Assembly (NCBI GenBank): GCA_003170415.1
Contig: PMZJ01000030.1
Span: 1-55,625 of the forward strand
Direction of reading: 5' to 3'
Source of the DNA: Phycisphaerales bacterium
GTDB taxonomy: Bacteria > Planctomycetota > Phycisphaerae > Sedimentisphaerales > Anaerobacaceae
DNA length: 55,625 nt
The translations under genes were made by a program, and so were the position numbers. Below the pieces are notes generated by a model, which saw nothing but the letters and a program-made list of their open reading frames with translations, was not told the origin of the DNA and did no database searches. Below are positions 33,404 through 41,258 of this stretch, one piece after another (the stretch's first letter is position 1; each line of letters opens with the position of its first letter).

Positions 33404-34303
33404 TCACCACGATTTGCTGAAATAGCAGTCGTAGTGTCTGTAAAAAAGCCCTATCGACCGCATAGCGATAATCGCGACGACCTGTACCGCCATGTTCACC
33501 GCCAGATTGCCCGCCGTGTTCAGCATCGACAGCGATTCGTATTGTCTGGTATTTGTTTCGATGAAACAGGCGGCGGCGAGGAGTCCGAAAACGACCAGAT
33601 AGGGGATAAACGCCCGGATAACGGGGACGAGCAGGTGATCAAAACGGAGCAGTTCGGGAAGGTCCTCGAGGACAGCCGCGACCAGTATGGCCATCGGGAA
33701 CAGGAAGAGTCCCGCGGCAAACAATGACCGCAGAACCAGGTTCAAAGCCGTTCTTGTTTCCCAGATATTTTCCCAGGTTAGGCCTTTATTTTTGAAAAAC
33801 GCCAGGGCGATGATGAATGGGAGCTGGACGATGAAGACGGTGAATGCAAAGGTGAGAATCGGTTTGACCATGTACCACAGAAACGTGATGCTTGTCCCCA
33901 CTTCGACTTCGGGCAGCTTGTCGTTGCCTGCCGCGGTTTCATTGATGATTTGCAGATAGAATCCGAAAAGATAGCCCCATGCGGCGAAGTATATTATAAA
34001 TGCCATGCAGCAGGCGTTTTCCGAGAAAAACCTGAAGCACACCACCGTTGTTACGAACGCGAGCGCTGCCAGGTTGTCCTTGTCGAAAAAAATCTTCCAG
34101 CTATCGACGAATACGGCGTGGAAAAAACCCGGCAGGGGGAATTCCGGCTCGACTTTCGGCTCGATTTTTTGGGGCGTTTGGCCGGATTTGTCGGGTATTA
34201 TCTGCTGCTGGCCACAGGTCAGGCACTTTACGGATTGGCCGGCGTGTTTGTCGGTGAAAGCGATAAGAGAACCGCATTTGGGACAGTGAAACTGTATCGT
34301 CAT
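33404..34303 (-). CDS. membrane protein with N-terminal zinc ribbon
   Basis: A 299-residue protein. Residues 6-40 form a zinc ribbon (FHCPKCGSLIAFTDKHAGQS, then KCLTCG). A Pro-rich linker follows, then six or so transmembrane helices (about 75-290). This design, a ribbon plus DUF4013-like membrane domain, is common in planctomycetes and no function is known. It starts 7 bases after the pilT-like stop and so shares that operon. Confidence 0.65.
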   Translation of the reverse strand: MTIQFHCPKCGSLIAFTDKHAGQSVKCLTCGQQQIIPDKSGQTPQKIEPKVEPEFPLPGFFHAVFVDSWKIFFDKDNLAALAFVTTVVCFRFFSENACCMAFIIYFAAWGYLFGFYLQIINETAAGNDKLPEVEVGTSITFLWYMVKPILTFAFTVFIVQLPFIIALAFFKNKGLTWENIWETRTALNLVLRSLFAAGLFLFPMAILVAAVLEDLPELLRFDHLLVPVIRAFIPYLVVFGLLAAACFIETNTRQYESLSMLNTAGNLAVNMAVQVVAIIAMRSIGLFYRHYDCYFSKSW

Positions 34304-34310
34304 CTTTTTT

Positions 34311-35468
34311 TTATTTGCCTGGGGCGGATTCTACCATTTTCATCGCGTCAATGAATGATTTGGGGTCGTTGGCCCATTTTTTCGCTTCGAGCAGGTCAAT
34401 CTTGTCCTGTTTTACCAGCAGGGCAAGGTGTCTTTCCATCGTCGTCATTTTTTCATCAGGATTGGGACGTGTCTTTGTCTGAAGCTGGGTGTATATCTGC
34501 TCGATTTTGCCCGTCCTTATGAGGTTTGCGCAGGCGTAGTTGTTGTTGTTGAGTATCTCCATCGCGGCAATGCGGCCGGTGGCGTCTTTTTTGGGGATAA
34601 GTTTCTGGCAGACGATGTACGCGAGTCCGAGCGAGAGCTGGTTGCGGACTTCGCTTTGCCTGCCGGTCGGGAAGTAATCCAGGACGCGGGTTATTGTGCC
34701 TGTGGCGTCTCTTGTGTGCAGGGTTGAAAATACCAGGTGACCTGTCTCGGCGGCCATAAGCGTCATCGATATCGTCTCGGCGTCGCGCATCTCGCCCACG
34801 AATATCACGTCGGGGTCTTCCCGCAGCATCGCTCGCAGGCCGTGGCTGAATGATTTTACGTCTCGCCCGACCTCACGCTGCGATACCATACTGTGCTTGT
34901 TGGGAAGAAGGTACTCGATGGGGTCTTCGAGCGTTATCATCCGGCAGGCCTTTTTCTCGCTGATGCGGTCTATTATGGACGATATCGTTGTTGATTTTCC
35001 GGCCCCCGTAATACCTGTCACAAGGACGAGTCCCTGTTTGCAATCGATGATGTCCTCCCAGACGTTGTTTGGAAAACCGATTGTTTCGACCTTGGGAATA
35101 TCCAGCGACAATGCACGTATCGCTGCGCTTACCCCGTCGTTTTCGCGGAAGATGTTTATGCGGAACTGCAGCGACCCGACGCGGTATGAGCAATCGACGT
35201 CGTTATCGCGCTGATAACTGTGAATTTTATCTTCGCTGAGAAGGGGGAATATGAGCTTTTGGGCGATTTCGGGCGTGACGGGCTGGCCCTTGAGGTATGT
35301 TATGTCGCCGTCGATTCGGTACGCCGGAGGGGCGCCGACCTTGATGTGAAGGTCGGAGACGCGCATCGCGCCTCTTTTCTCGAAATAGGCAAGCAAATCC
35401 TGGATGCTGAGCAGTCCCATATTTTCGGTTGGATACACCTTGGTGGTTACTGAATATTCTTCAGCCAT
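34311..35468 (-). CDS. pilT: PilT-type secretion/retraction ATPase
   Basis: Hexameric ATPase of type IV pilus retraction. 385 residues: N-terminal PAS-like domain (MRVSDLHIKVGAPPAYRIDG), then the RecA-like core with Walker A GITGAGKSTT (about 137-146), Asp box EDPIEYLLPNKHS, Walker B VIFVGEMRDAET, and the His box GHLVFSTLHTRDA. The C-terminus has the PilT-like helical ending. AGGAGGCGAAT precedes ATG 35468. No other pilus gene is nearby; it shares an operon only with the zinc-ribbon membrane protein. PilU-like or a general twitching ATPase are alternatives. Confidence 0.9.
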   Translation of the reverse strand: MAEEYSVTTKVYPTENMGLLSIQDLLAYFEKRGAMRVSDLHIKVGAPPAYRIDGDITYLKGQPVTPEIAQKLIFPLLSEDKIHSYQRDNDVDCSYRVGSLQFRINIFRENDGVSAAIRALSLDIPKVETIGFPNNVWEDIIDCKQGLVLVTGITGAGKSTTISSIIDRISEKKACRMITLEDPIEYLLPNKHSMVSQREVGRDVKSFSHGLRAMLREDPDVIFVGEMRDAETISMTLMAAETGHLVFSTLHTRDATGTITRVLDYFPTGRQSEVRNQLSLGLAYIVCQKLIPKKDATGRIAAMEILNNNNYACANLIRTGKIEQIYTQLQTKTRPNPDEKMTTMERHLALLVKQDKIDLLEAKKWANDPKSFIDAMKMVESAPGK

Positions 35469-35540
35469 ATTCGCCTCCTGTGATTAAATCACCTTATCAT
35501 TGCCAATAGTATATCACTTAATTTATCCTGGGGCAAACCG

Positions 35541-35585
35541 CAATTGATTATTGATTATTGATAATCGATGATTGATAATTGATGC
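35541..35585. repeat. ATTGATTATTGATAATTGAT tandem degenerate repeat
   Basis: A run of ATTGATTATT and ATTGATAATC units in the promoter region between the divergent pilT and E2-like genes. A shorter copy (CAATTGTTAATTGATTATTA) is at 14195-14214, in the rnpB promoter. Confidence 0.55.
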
Positions 35586-35597
35586 GTTGGTATAGAT

Positions 35598-36296
35598 ATG
35601 ACTGATATGGCGATAAAAACCGAAACTCGTATTCCTATGAGCAGGATACAGAAGCTCATCGGCCAAAGGATGCTTGAGAGCAAGCAGACCAAGCCCTGCT
35701 ACTACATCGGGATAAAGGCCGATACGACCGAGCTTATGGACAGCCGCCACGAGCTTAAAAAGCGACTCGGCGTCAAAATCACCTCGAATGCCTTTTATAT
35801 CAAGGCGCTTGGTCTTGCGGTCAGGGAATTCCCTCTTATGGTCGGCTCATTGCAGGGTGATTCGATAAAAATAGCCGACTCAATCAATGTTGGCTTTGCC
35901 GTAAGCGCACCACACGGATTAGTTGTGCCCGTGGTCAAAGAAGCCGACAAAAAGACCCTTGCCGAGATTGCCACGCTGGAAAAGGAACTGACCGACAAGG
36001 CACGCAGCAATAAACTCACGCTTGAAGAGATTACCGGCGAGACAATCGGGCTGAGTAACCTTGGTGTTTATGATATTGATTCATTCATCGGCATTGTTCC
36101 GCCTCCCGCGACGATGATTTTGGCCGTTGGAAATACTTTGCGAGCCGCCGTTCCTAAAGACGGCCAAATTACTATCCGTAGAATCACTGATTTGACGATA
36201 GCTGTGGATTCGAGGGTTGTTCCCGACCCCTACGCCGCAAAGTTTCTGGCCCGTATCGCAGAATTGCTCCAGGGACTAAAACAACTCATATCGTAG
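35598..36296 (+). CDS. stand-alone 2-oxoacid dehydrogenase E2-like acyltransferase domain, degenerate active site
   Basis: A 232-residue protein homologous to the catalytic domain of dihydrolipoyl acyltransferases (pyruvate or 2-oxoglutarate dehydrogenase E2). Recognisable: IPMSRIQKLIGQRMLESK, PCYYIGIKADTTEL, VGFAVSAPHGLVVPVVKEAD, TIGLSNLGVYDIDSFIGIVP and PPATMILAVGN. Family enzymes end with DHRVVDGAxAAxFL, where His and Asp are catalytic; here the site reads DSRVVPDPYAAKFL, so His is Ser and the DG pair is PD. There is no lipoyl or peripheral-subunit-binding domain and no E1/E3 genes nearby. It is probably not a normal acyltransferase. Its last 11 bases overlap the convergent parA. Confidence 0.85.
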   Translation: MTDMAIKTETRIPMSRIQKLIGQRMLESKQTKPCYYIGIKADTTELMDSRHELKKRLGVKITSNAFYIKALGLAVREFPLMVGSLQGDSIKIADSINVGFAVSAPHGLVVPVVKEADKKTLAEIATLEKELTDKARSNKLTLEEITGETIGLSNLGVYDIDSFIGIVPPPATMILAVGNTLRAAVPKDGQITIRRITDLTIAVDSRVVPDPYAAKFLARIAELLQGLKQLIS

Positions 36297-37221
36297 GATT
36301 TTGTGGTGGGCGTTCTATCTGTGGCAAAGGATTGGAGGATATCGTTTCTGTTACAGCGGTTTGCGAATTTGCCGGCGATATCTCAACAATTTTTATGGGG
36401 GGTTGCGGTGTTTCGACCGTGGCTATTGGTGCCCGCATCTGGTTATGGATGAGTTGGGCGACTTTTTTGTAGTCCTCTGAGCCGTGGCAGGAGGGGTCGT
36501 ATTCGAAGATTGTTTGGCCATAGCTCGGCGCCTCGGCCAATGTGATATTCCTGCGGACATAAACGGGCAGAATCTGCGCTTCCGACCAGGCGCAATTTGT
36601 GTTGCGTGCGGTAGTAAGAAATTTTTCGATGTCGGCTTTGACCTCATTGGGCAGCGATGCGCGGGCTTCAAACATACAAAGCAAAACCCATTTGACCTTC
36701 AAAGCGGGATTGATTCGCTTATTGACAAGCGTAACGGTCTGAAGCAATTTGCCAAGTCCCTGCAGTGCGAGGAAATGCGGCTGAAGCGGTATCATTATCT
36801 CATCGACAGCCGCCAGGGCGTTCAGAGCCAACAGGCCCAGTGATGGGGCACAGTCGATAATTATGTAATCGAATTTGTCATCGAGGCCCGCGAGCGCTTC
36901 GTCGAGGATGGTTTCCCTGCCTACGACGCTGACGAGTTCGGATTCAGCGCCGACGAGGTCGATATTTGCGGGGAGAAGCCAGAGGTTTGGCCTGACGAGC
37001 ATTATTTCCGCTTCGACGTCGGCTGACTGAGTGAGGACGCGGTATGAGCCGGTCTGAATTTCGTCGGGGTTGACGCCGAGATGCGTGGTGAGGTGTGCCT
37101 GTGGGTCGAGGTCGATGACGAGCGTGCGATGACCCATATTGGCCAAAGCAGCGGCGGTGTTGACCACGGTGGTGGTTTTGCCGACGCCTCCTTTTTGATT
37201 TAATACCGCAATTTTTCTCAT
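36286..37221 (-). CDS. parA: ParA/Soj-family ATPase
   Basis: A 311-residue ATPase. Deviant Walker A KGGVGKTTTVVNTAAAL, Walker A' LDPQAHLTTHLG, Walker B YIIIDCAPSLGLLALNAL, all of the chromosomal ParA/Soj type. The C-terminal 45 residues (about 265-311) are a Pro-rich tail after the conserved domain. Its start overlaps the nusB stop by 4 bp, so it is the last gene of ribH-nusB-parA. No parB or parS is visible in the window, so it may act in positioning of cargo other than the chromosome. Confidence 0.9.
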   Translation of the reverse strand: MRKIAVLNQKGGVGKTTTVVNTAAALANMGHRTLVIDLDPQAHLTTHLGVNPDEIQTGSYRVLTQSADVEAEIMLVRPNLWLLPANIDLVGAESELVSVVGRETILDEALAGLDDKFDYIIIDCAPSLGLLALNALAAVDEIMIPLQPHFLALQGLGKLLQTVTLVNKRINPALKVKWVLLCMFEARASLPNEVKADIEKFLTTARNTNCAWSEAQILPVYVRRNITLAEAPSYGQTIFEYDPSCHGSEDYKKVAQLIHNQMRAPIATVETPQPPIKIVEISPANSQTAVTETISSNPLPQIERPPQNPTI

Positions 37222-37646
37222 TTCGGGGCCTCCTGTTTTACTTCCTGCATTTTTCTCAGGACGCCGTCGAGAACGCCGTTGACGAAGGAGGGCGATTTGT
37301 CCGTGCCGAATATTTTCGCAAGCTCGATTGCTTCGTTAATAGTTACCTTGGGCGGTATGTCGGGGCAAAACTTCAAATGGTAAACCGACAGCCGAAGGAT
37401 GCTTTTATCGACCTGTGAAAGACGGGACAGTTTCCATTTAATCGCTGCGGCGGTTATCAACTCATCGCAGGCGGGGAGGTTGGCCCATGCGCCTCTTGTC
37501 CAGTCCGAGGCGAGTGTGCGAACAGGCAACTCAGGGGCGTTCTCCCTGAAAAAGTCATCCAAATCAGGAAGCAATGACGGTCCCTGCACGTCGAGTTGAA
37601 ACAGGGCCTGCATAGCGAGCTGACGGGCTTTTGTCCTCGGGTCCAC
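37218..37646 (-). CDS. nusB: transcription antitermination factor NusB
   Basis: RNA-binding factor that works with NusE in rRNA operon antitermination. 142 residues, all-helical: RTKARQLAMQALFQLDVQG start, the conserved LRLSVYHLKFCPDIPPKVTI and EAIELAKIFGTDKSPSFVNG. Sits between ribH and parA, the common ribH-nusB pairing. Confidence 0.95.
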   Translation of the reverse strand: MDPRTKARQLAMQALFQLDVQGPSLLPDLDDFFRENAPELPVRTLASDWTRGAWANLPACDELITAAAIKWKLSRLSQVDKSILRLSVYHLKFCPDIPPKVTINEAIELAKIFGTDKSPSFVNGVLDGVLRKMQEVKQEAPK

Positions 37647-37702
37647 TTATCGACCTCAGTAAGGTTATTGTTAAAACTACTCTTTAATTGTCAACGGTCG
37701 GA

Positions 37703-38164
37703 TTAAATCTGTTCCATAACGCTGGCCATTTCCATAGCCGTCGTAGCGGCATCTGCGCCGGCGTTACCTTTCTTTGCGCCTGCTCTGTCCACTGCCTCTT
37801 CGAGCGTTTCGCAGGTCAGCACTCCGAATACGGCCGGCGTTTTTGAGTCGTAGTTAATCTGGCCGATGCCTCGAATCACCTGCTGGCATACTGCCTCGTA
37901 ATGCTGTGTCTGTCCCTGTATCACCGCGCCGAGACAAATCACCGCGGTGAACTTGCCGGCCATCGCCAGTTTTTTCGCGGGGACGACAATCTCGCAGGCG
38001 CCAGGCACCCACACGACGGTAATCTGTTCTTCTTTTGCGCCGTGACGCTTGAGGCAATCTATTGCGCCTGATAGCAGTCGAGCTGTGATGAACTCATTAA
38101 ACCTGCTGACGACAATGGCGTAACTTCCCTTGCCGGCCGTGAGTTGACCTTTAATCTCTTTCAT
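37703..38164 (-). CDS. ribH: 6,7-dimethyl-8-ribityllumazine synthase
   Basis: Condenses the ribityl-uracil and butanone phosphate precursors into lumazine, the substrate of RibE. 153 residues, usual length. Motifs: VVSRFNEFITARLLSGA (substrate loop), VPGACEIVVPAKKLA, and VICLGAVIQGQTQHYEAVC with the catalytic His. A minus-strand TATAAT (about 38242-38247) and a repeat block lie upstream. First gene of ribH-nusB-parA. Confidence 0.96.
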   Translation of the reverse strand: MKEIKGQLTAGKGSYAIVVSRFNEFITARLLSGAIDCLKRHGAKEEQITVVWVPGACEIVVPAKKLAMAGKFTAVICLGAVIQGQTQHYEAVCQQVIRGIGQINYDSKTPAVFGVLTCETLEEAVDRAGAKKGNAGADAATTAMEMASVMEQI

Positions 38165-38171
38165 ACTGTTG

Positions 38172-38238
38172 ATTCTCCAAACTCGATACTCATTTCGCGA
38201 TACTCGATACTCGAACTATCGTGTATCGAGTCGCCACG
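38172..38238. repeat. CGATACTCGAAC-type degenerate repeat upstream of ribH
   Basis: CTCGATACTC, GCGATACTCGATACTCGAAC and a TATCGTGTATCGAG turn form a loose palindromic run within the ribH leader. The remaining gap to 38513 shows no gene; it holds the ribH promoter and the leader of the TPR gene. Confidence 0.5.
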
Positions 38239-38513
38239 CATATTATAAGACCATTGCCGGTCTGTTTCCATAAAAACAACTGCACCACCCGGTCCCGGAG
38301 GGCATGTATCCTGGCGTCAATTTAGCTAACCTGTTCAATTATAAGGTGTTATGGGCGATATTGCCAGTAAAATTTTGGTTTTTTGGGCAAAGGCCAATGT
38401 AAGAAAAAACGCGTTAACTTGGTCTGGTTGACTGGCGATAAGTTCAGTGGGCAATGTGTATTGGCCCGTGGTTCGCGAATTGATACCTGTTTATTGCGAG
38501 GCAAGGTGGCTCT

Positions 38514-39893
38514 ATGATTTTTGATGAGCAGCCATACAGCTCATACGACAGCGGTGAGGAAAAGGCGCAAAAGGCGTTCGAGCTTTATGAGGACGGCAAG
38601 ATAACGCAGGCCATCTCGGAGCTGAACGAGGCCATTGAGGTAAATCCCGCAAACTGTTCGCTGCATTTCAACAAGGCCCTTTCGCTTGATTCGCTGAGCA
38701 AATTTGAGGACGCGATAGCGGAATACGAGGCGGCCTTGGCGCTTAATCCGTGCGACCTTGAGATACTCAATTCGCTGGCGGTCGATTACACGCGGATAGG
38801 GCAGTACGACCTTGCCGTCCAGACCTTCGAGCACATTGAGGAATTGGACGCTAATTTCGAGCCGGGCTACTGCAACAGGATAATCGCCTATACGGAGATG
38901 GGATTGCACGAGCAGGCGGAGCAGATGTTTTACATGGCGCAGCAGATAAATCCTGATTGCGCGCTTTGCTATTATAATATCGGCAACAGTTTGTTTGCGA
39001 GGGGGCAATACAAAAAGGCGATTCACTGCTGGGTAAAGACCGCTGACCTGGAACCGTCACATCCGCAGATTAACTATCACATTGCGCAGGCGTTGTGGGC
39101 CGAAGGCGAAATCGAACGCTGCAGGCAGCATTTCCTTAAAGAGCTGCGAATAAACCCCGGCGACGTGGATGCAATCATCGATTTCGGATTTTTCCTCCTG
39201 GAAAGAGGCGAGATGGAGTCAGCGAAGGAGAAATTTCATCGTGCCCTTGAACTGAGGCCCGATACGGCTATGGCGTTGTTTTACCTGGGCGAAATAGCGC
39301 TGGATAGCGGGGACAAGGCCAACGCGATGAAGCTTTACGCTCAGGCGCTGGAAAGAGAGGCGATGCTTGCAGGCCCGCGGTACCGATTAGGGCAGTATGC
39401 GCTGGCACTGGGCGAGTTTGAGAAGGCCAAGACCATGCTGGCTTCGGAGATAAAACTGGCGGGTGATAACGCGGACGTGCTTGTGTCGATGGCGTCGATG
39501 TTTTTGATTATGGCCGAGGAGGCCGATAGCGAAGAGAGAGATGATATCCTCGATTACGCTGCGAATTGTCTGCTGCATGCTCTTGATATCGATTCCGACG
39601 ATGCCGATGCGCATTATTATCTTGGTTTGGCCAACGTGATTAAGGGCCGGCTTGAAGACGCCGTCGAGTTTTTCGCTCACGCCCTTGATATAAACCCGCA
39701 GCATGTTTTGGCGATTCGTGATTCGGCTGCCGTTTGTCTTACGATGCATCAGCTGGAGGAAGCGACGGAAATCCTCGAAAGAGGCACGCTCGTCGTCGGC
39801 GACCACTCGGAGCTCAAGGACATCCGCAGCAAGGTCCGCCGGTCTCAAATCACAAAGCAGTTAGGCGACCTGTTCGGTCACAAGAAGCACTAA
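38514..39893 (+). CDS. tetratricopeptide-repeat protein
   Basis: A 459-residue cytoplasmic protein built almost entirely of TPR units: A-x-x-A-I-x-x-Y-x-x-A-L patterns repeat about every 34 residues, for example KALSLDSLSKFEDAIAEYEA and YYNIGNSLFARGQYKKAIH. About ten to eleven repeats fill the protein from residue 15 to 445. Such proteins are scaffolds; no catalytic domain is present and no neighbour points to a partner. Start ATG 38514 with GCAAGG upstream. Confidence 0.8.
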   Translation: MIFDEQPYSSYDSGEEKAQKAFELYEDGKITQAISELNEAIEVNPANCSLHFNKALSLDSLSKFEDAIAEYEAALALNPCDLEILNSLAVDYTRIGQYDLAVQTFEHIEELDANFEPGYCNRIIAYTEMGLHEQAEQMFYMAQQINPDCALCYYNIGNSLFARGQYKKAIHCWVKTADLEPSHPQINYHIAQALWAEGEIERCRQHFLKELRINPGDVDAIIDFGFFLLERGEMESAKEKFHRALELRPDTAMALFYLGEIALDSGDKANAMKLYAQALEREAMLAGPRYRLGQYALALGEFEKAKTMLASEIKLAGDNADVLVSMASMFLIMAEEADSEERDDILDYAANCLLHALDIDSDDADAHYYLGLANVIKGRLEDAVEFFAHALDINPQHVLAIRDSAAVCLTMHQLEEATEILERGTLVVGDHSELKDIRSKVRRSQITKQLGDLFGHKKH

Positions 39894-39978
39894 TCACTTC
39901 TTGCAATTTGTTCTGGCTCAACTTTTCACCTTTTTCCTCAATCCCAAAACAATCGGAGTATTCTGGCCCGTGCCCCGG

Positions 39979-40824
39979 CTACCAAAGGTTTGCAACTGCG
40001 GGGACGTTGGCGCGAGGTTCGAGATGGATGGCATCTTTTATGCAGGCGGAACGACAAATGCCGCAGCCGAAACATTTCATCCGGTCGATGACGGCTTTTT
40101 TGTTTGATGCGCTGTAAGAAATGGCACCGAATTGACAGAGGCGCATACATTGTCGGCAGCCGGTGCACTTGTCTGGGTCGGCTGCGGCAATGAACTCGGC
40201 ACGAAACATTACGGGGACACTATGCGTCACGGTGCATCGCATCGCGAGGCAGTCGGCGCGGTCGCAGTTGCATATTCCGCCGATAAATGGCGTCTGGAAC
40301 GTCCATACGGTGTGGCACAGGCCTTCTTTTTCGTGCTCGCGGATGTCTGCAATCGCCTGCTCTTTTGTGAGCATCTCCGCACCTGCTGCGTCCGGCCCGC
40401 TCAGGAAGCTTGAGTCGAGACCTCGCACTACTTCGGCGAACTTTCCGCCATTCGGCCCCATGCTTACCCCATAGCAGTAACGCTTTTCCTTGCCGAGGGT
40501 GATGTGACGGCAAAAACAAGCCACGCGGACAATCGAGTTCACAAAGCCGAAGATTTTCTCGATATCCTCGATGGGGACAACCTGACCATAGTGCTGTTTC
40601 TTCATTTTCCTGGGAACAAGCCGTCTTACTAATGACTGTATGAATTTAGGGGCATTGGCGAGTTGCTCCAGCCGCTTGACGCCTTTCGCCGTTGAGTCGA
40701 TGTCAGTGACGAAATTCTCTATCATCCTGCGTCTGCGGACATCGTTGAGCAGGTCCTCAGAATAATTGCTTGCCTGCAGATACCACTTTTTGCCTTCACC
40801 GTGCTTTACACAGAACTCACACAT
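39979..40824 (-). CDS. ferredoxin-like iron-sulfur protein with two 4Fe-4S clusters
   Basis: About 281 residues from ATG 40824 (MCEFCVKHGEG), chosen for TTGGAGG nine bases upstream and because the promoter (40893-40920) leaves no room for a start at 40881. The N-terminal half is a helical domain with several Cys (CEFC, ACFCRHI, GICNCDRADCLAM) that may bind another cluster. The C-terminal half is a classical 2[4Fe-4S] ferredoxin: CTGCRQCMRLCQFGA and CFGCGICRSACIKDA. This arrangement of Fe-S head domain plus ferredoxin is seen in uncharacterised anaerobe proteins. Likely role: electron transfer in the cytoplasm; partner unknown. Confidence 0.75.
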   Translation of the reverse strand: MCEFCVKHGEGKKWYLQASNYSEDLLNDVRRRRMIENFVTDIDSTAKGVKRLEQLANAPKFIQSLVRRLVPRKMKKQHYGQVVPIEDIEKIFGFVNSIVRVACFCRHITLGKEKRYCYGVSMGPNGGKFAEVVRGLDSSFLSGPDAAGAEMLTKEQAIADIREHEKEGLCHTVWTFQTPFIGGICNCDRADCLAMRCTVTHSVPVMFRAEFIAAADPDKCTGCRQCMRLCQFGAISYSASNKKAVIDRMKCFGCGICRSACIKDAIHLEPRANVPAVANLW

Positions 40825-40892
40825 ATCATCGGCCTCCAATACATCGCTACACCGCCGCTCTGCCCTTTTACCTTTCCGCAAAGACGATTTTA

Positions 40893-40920
40893 ATTATACT
40901 TTTTTGCCGGTGACAGTCAA
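40893..40920 (-). promoter_or_regulatory. promoter of the ferredoxin gene
   Basis: On the minus strand TTGACT (complement of 40915-40920), 16 bases, TATAAT (complement of 40893-40898). The rest of the gap to 41258 holds two unexplained hairpins (41048-41105) and a terminator (41188-41219), but no gene. Confidence 0.65.
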
Positions 40921-41187
40921 GGTAAAGAGGAGAGAATCGCTGCTTTTTGGCGGCTCAAAGCACAAGGAAAACAGGATAAACGCGTAGACGTAGTGGACTG
41001 AGGCGGCTGGAGACAGGATACAGGCATTCTGGAAGTCAAAAATGAAAGGGGCTGCCAGTCCACACCCAAAACTGACAGCCCGGACGAGTATCACCCGTCC
41101 TCCATTAGCATATACGAGGCCTGGCGGAATTACGTGCTTGGAAAAATCAGAAATTATGGTCAGTCGGGCCGAGGAATAAAAGCAAGA

Positions 41188-41219
41188 CGGCAGCGAAGGT
41201 TTGTTTCCAATCGCTGCCG
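41188..41219. terminator. terminator downstream of the YXWGXW gene
   Basis: CGGCAGCGA (41188-41196) pairs with TCGCTGCCG (41211-41219); T-rich tracts flank both sides, so it may work in both directions. Confidence 0.7.
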
Positions 41220-41258
41220 CCTTTGTTTTGTCGCAATCTTTGTGACGTGATCAATTGT

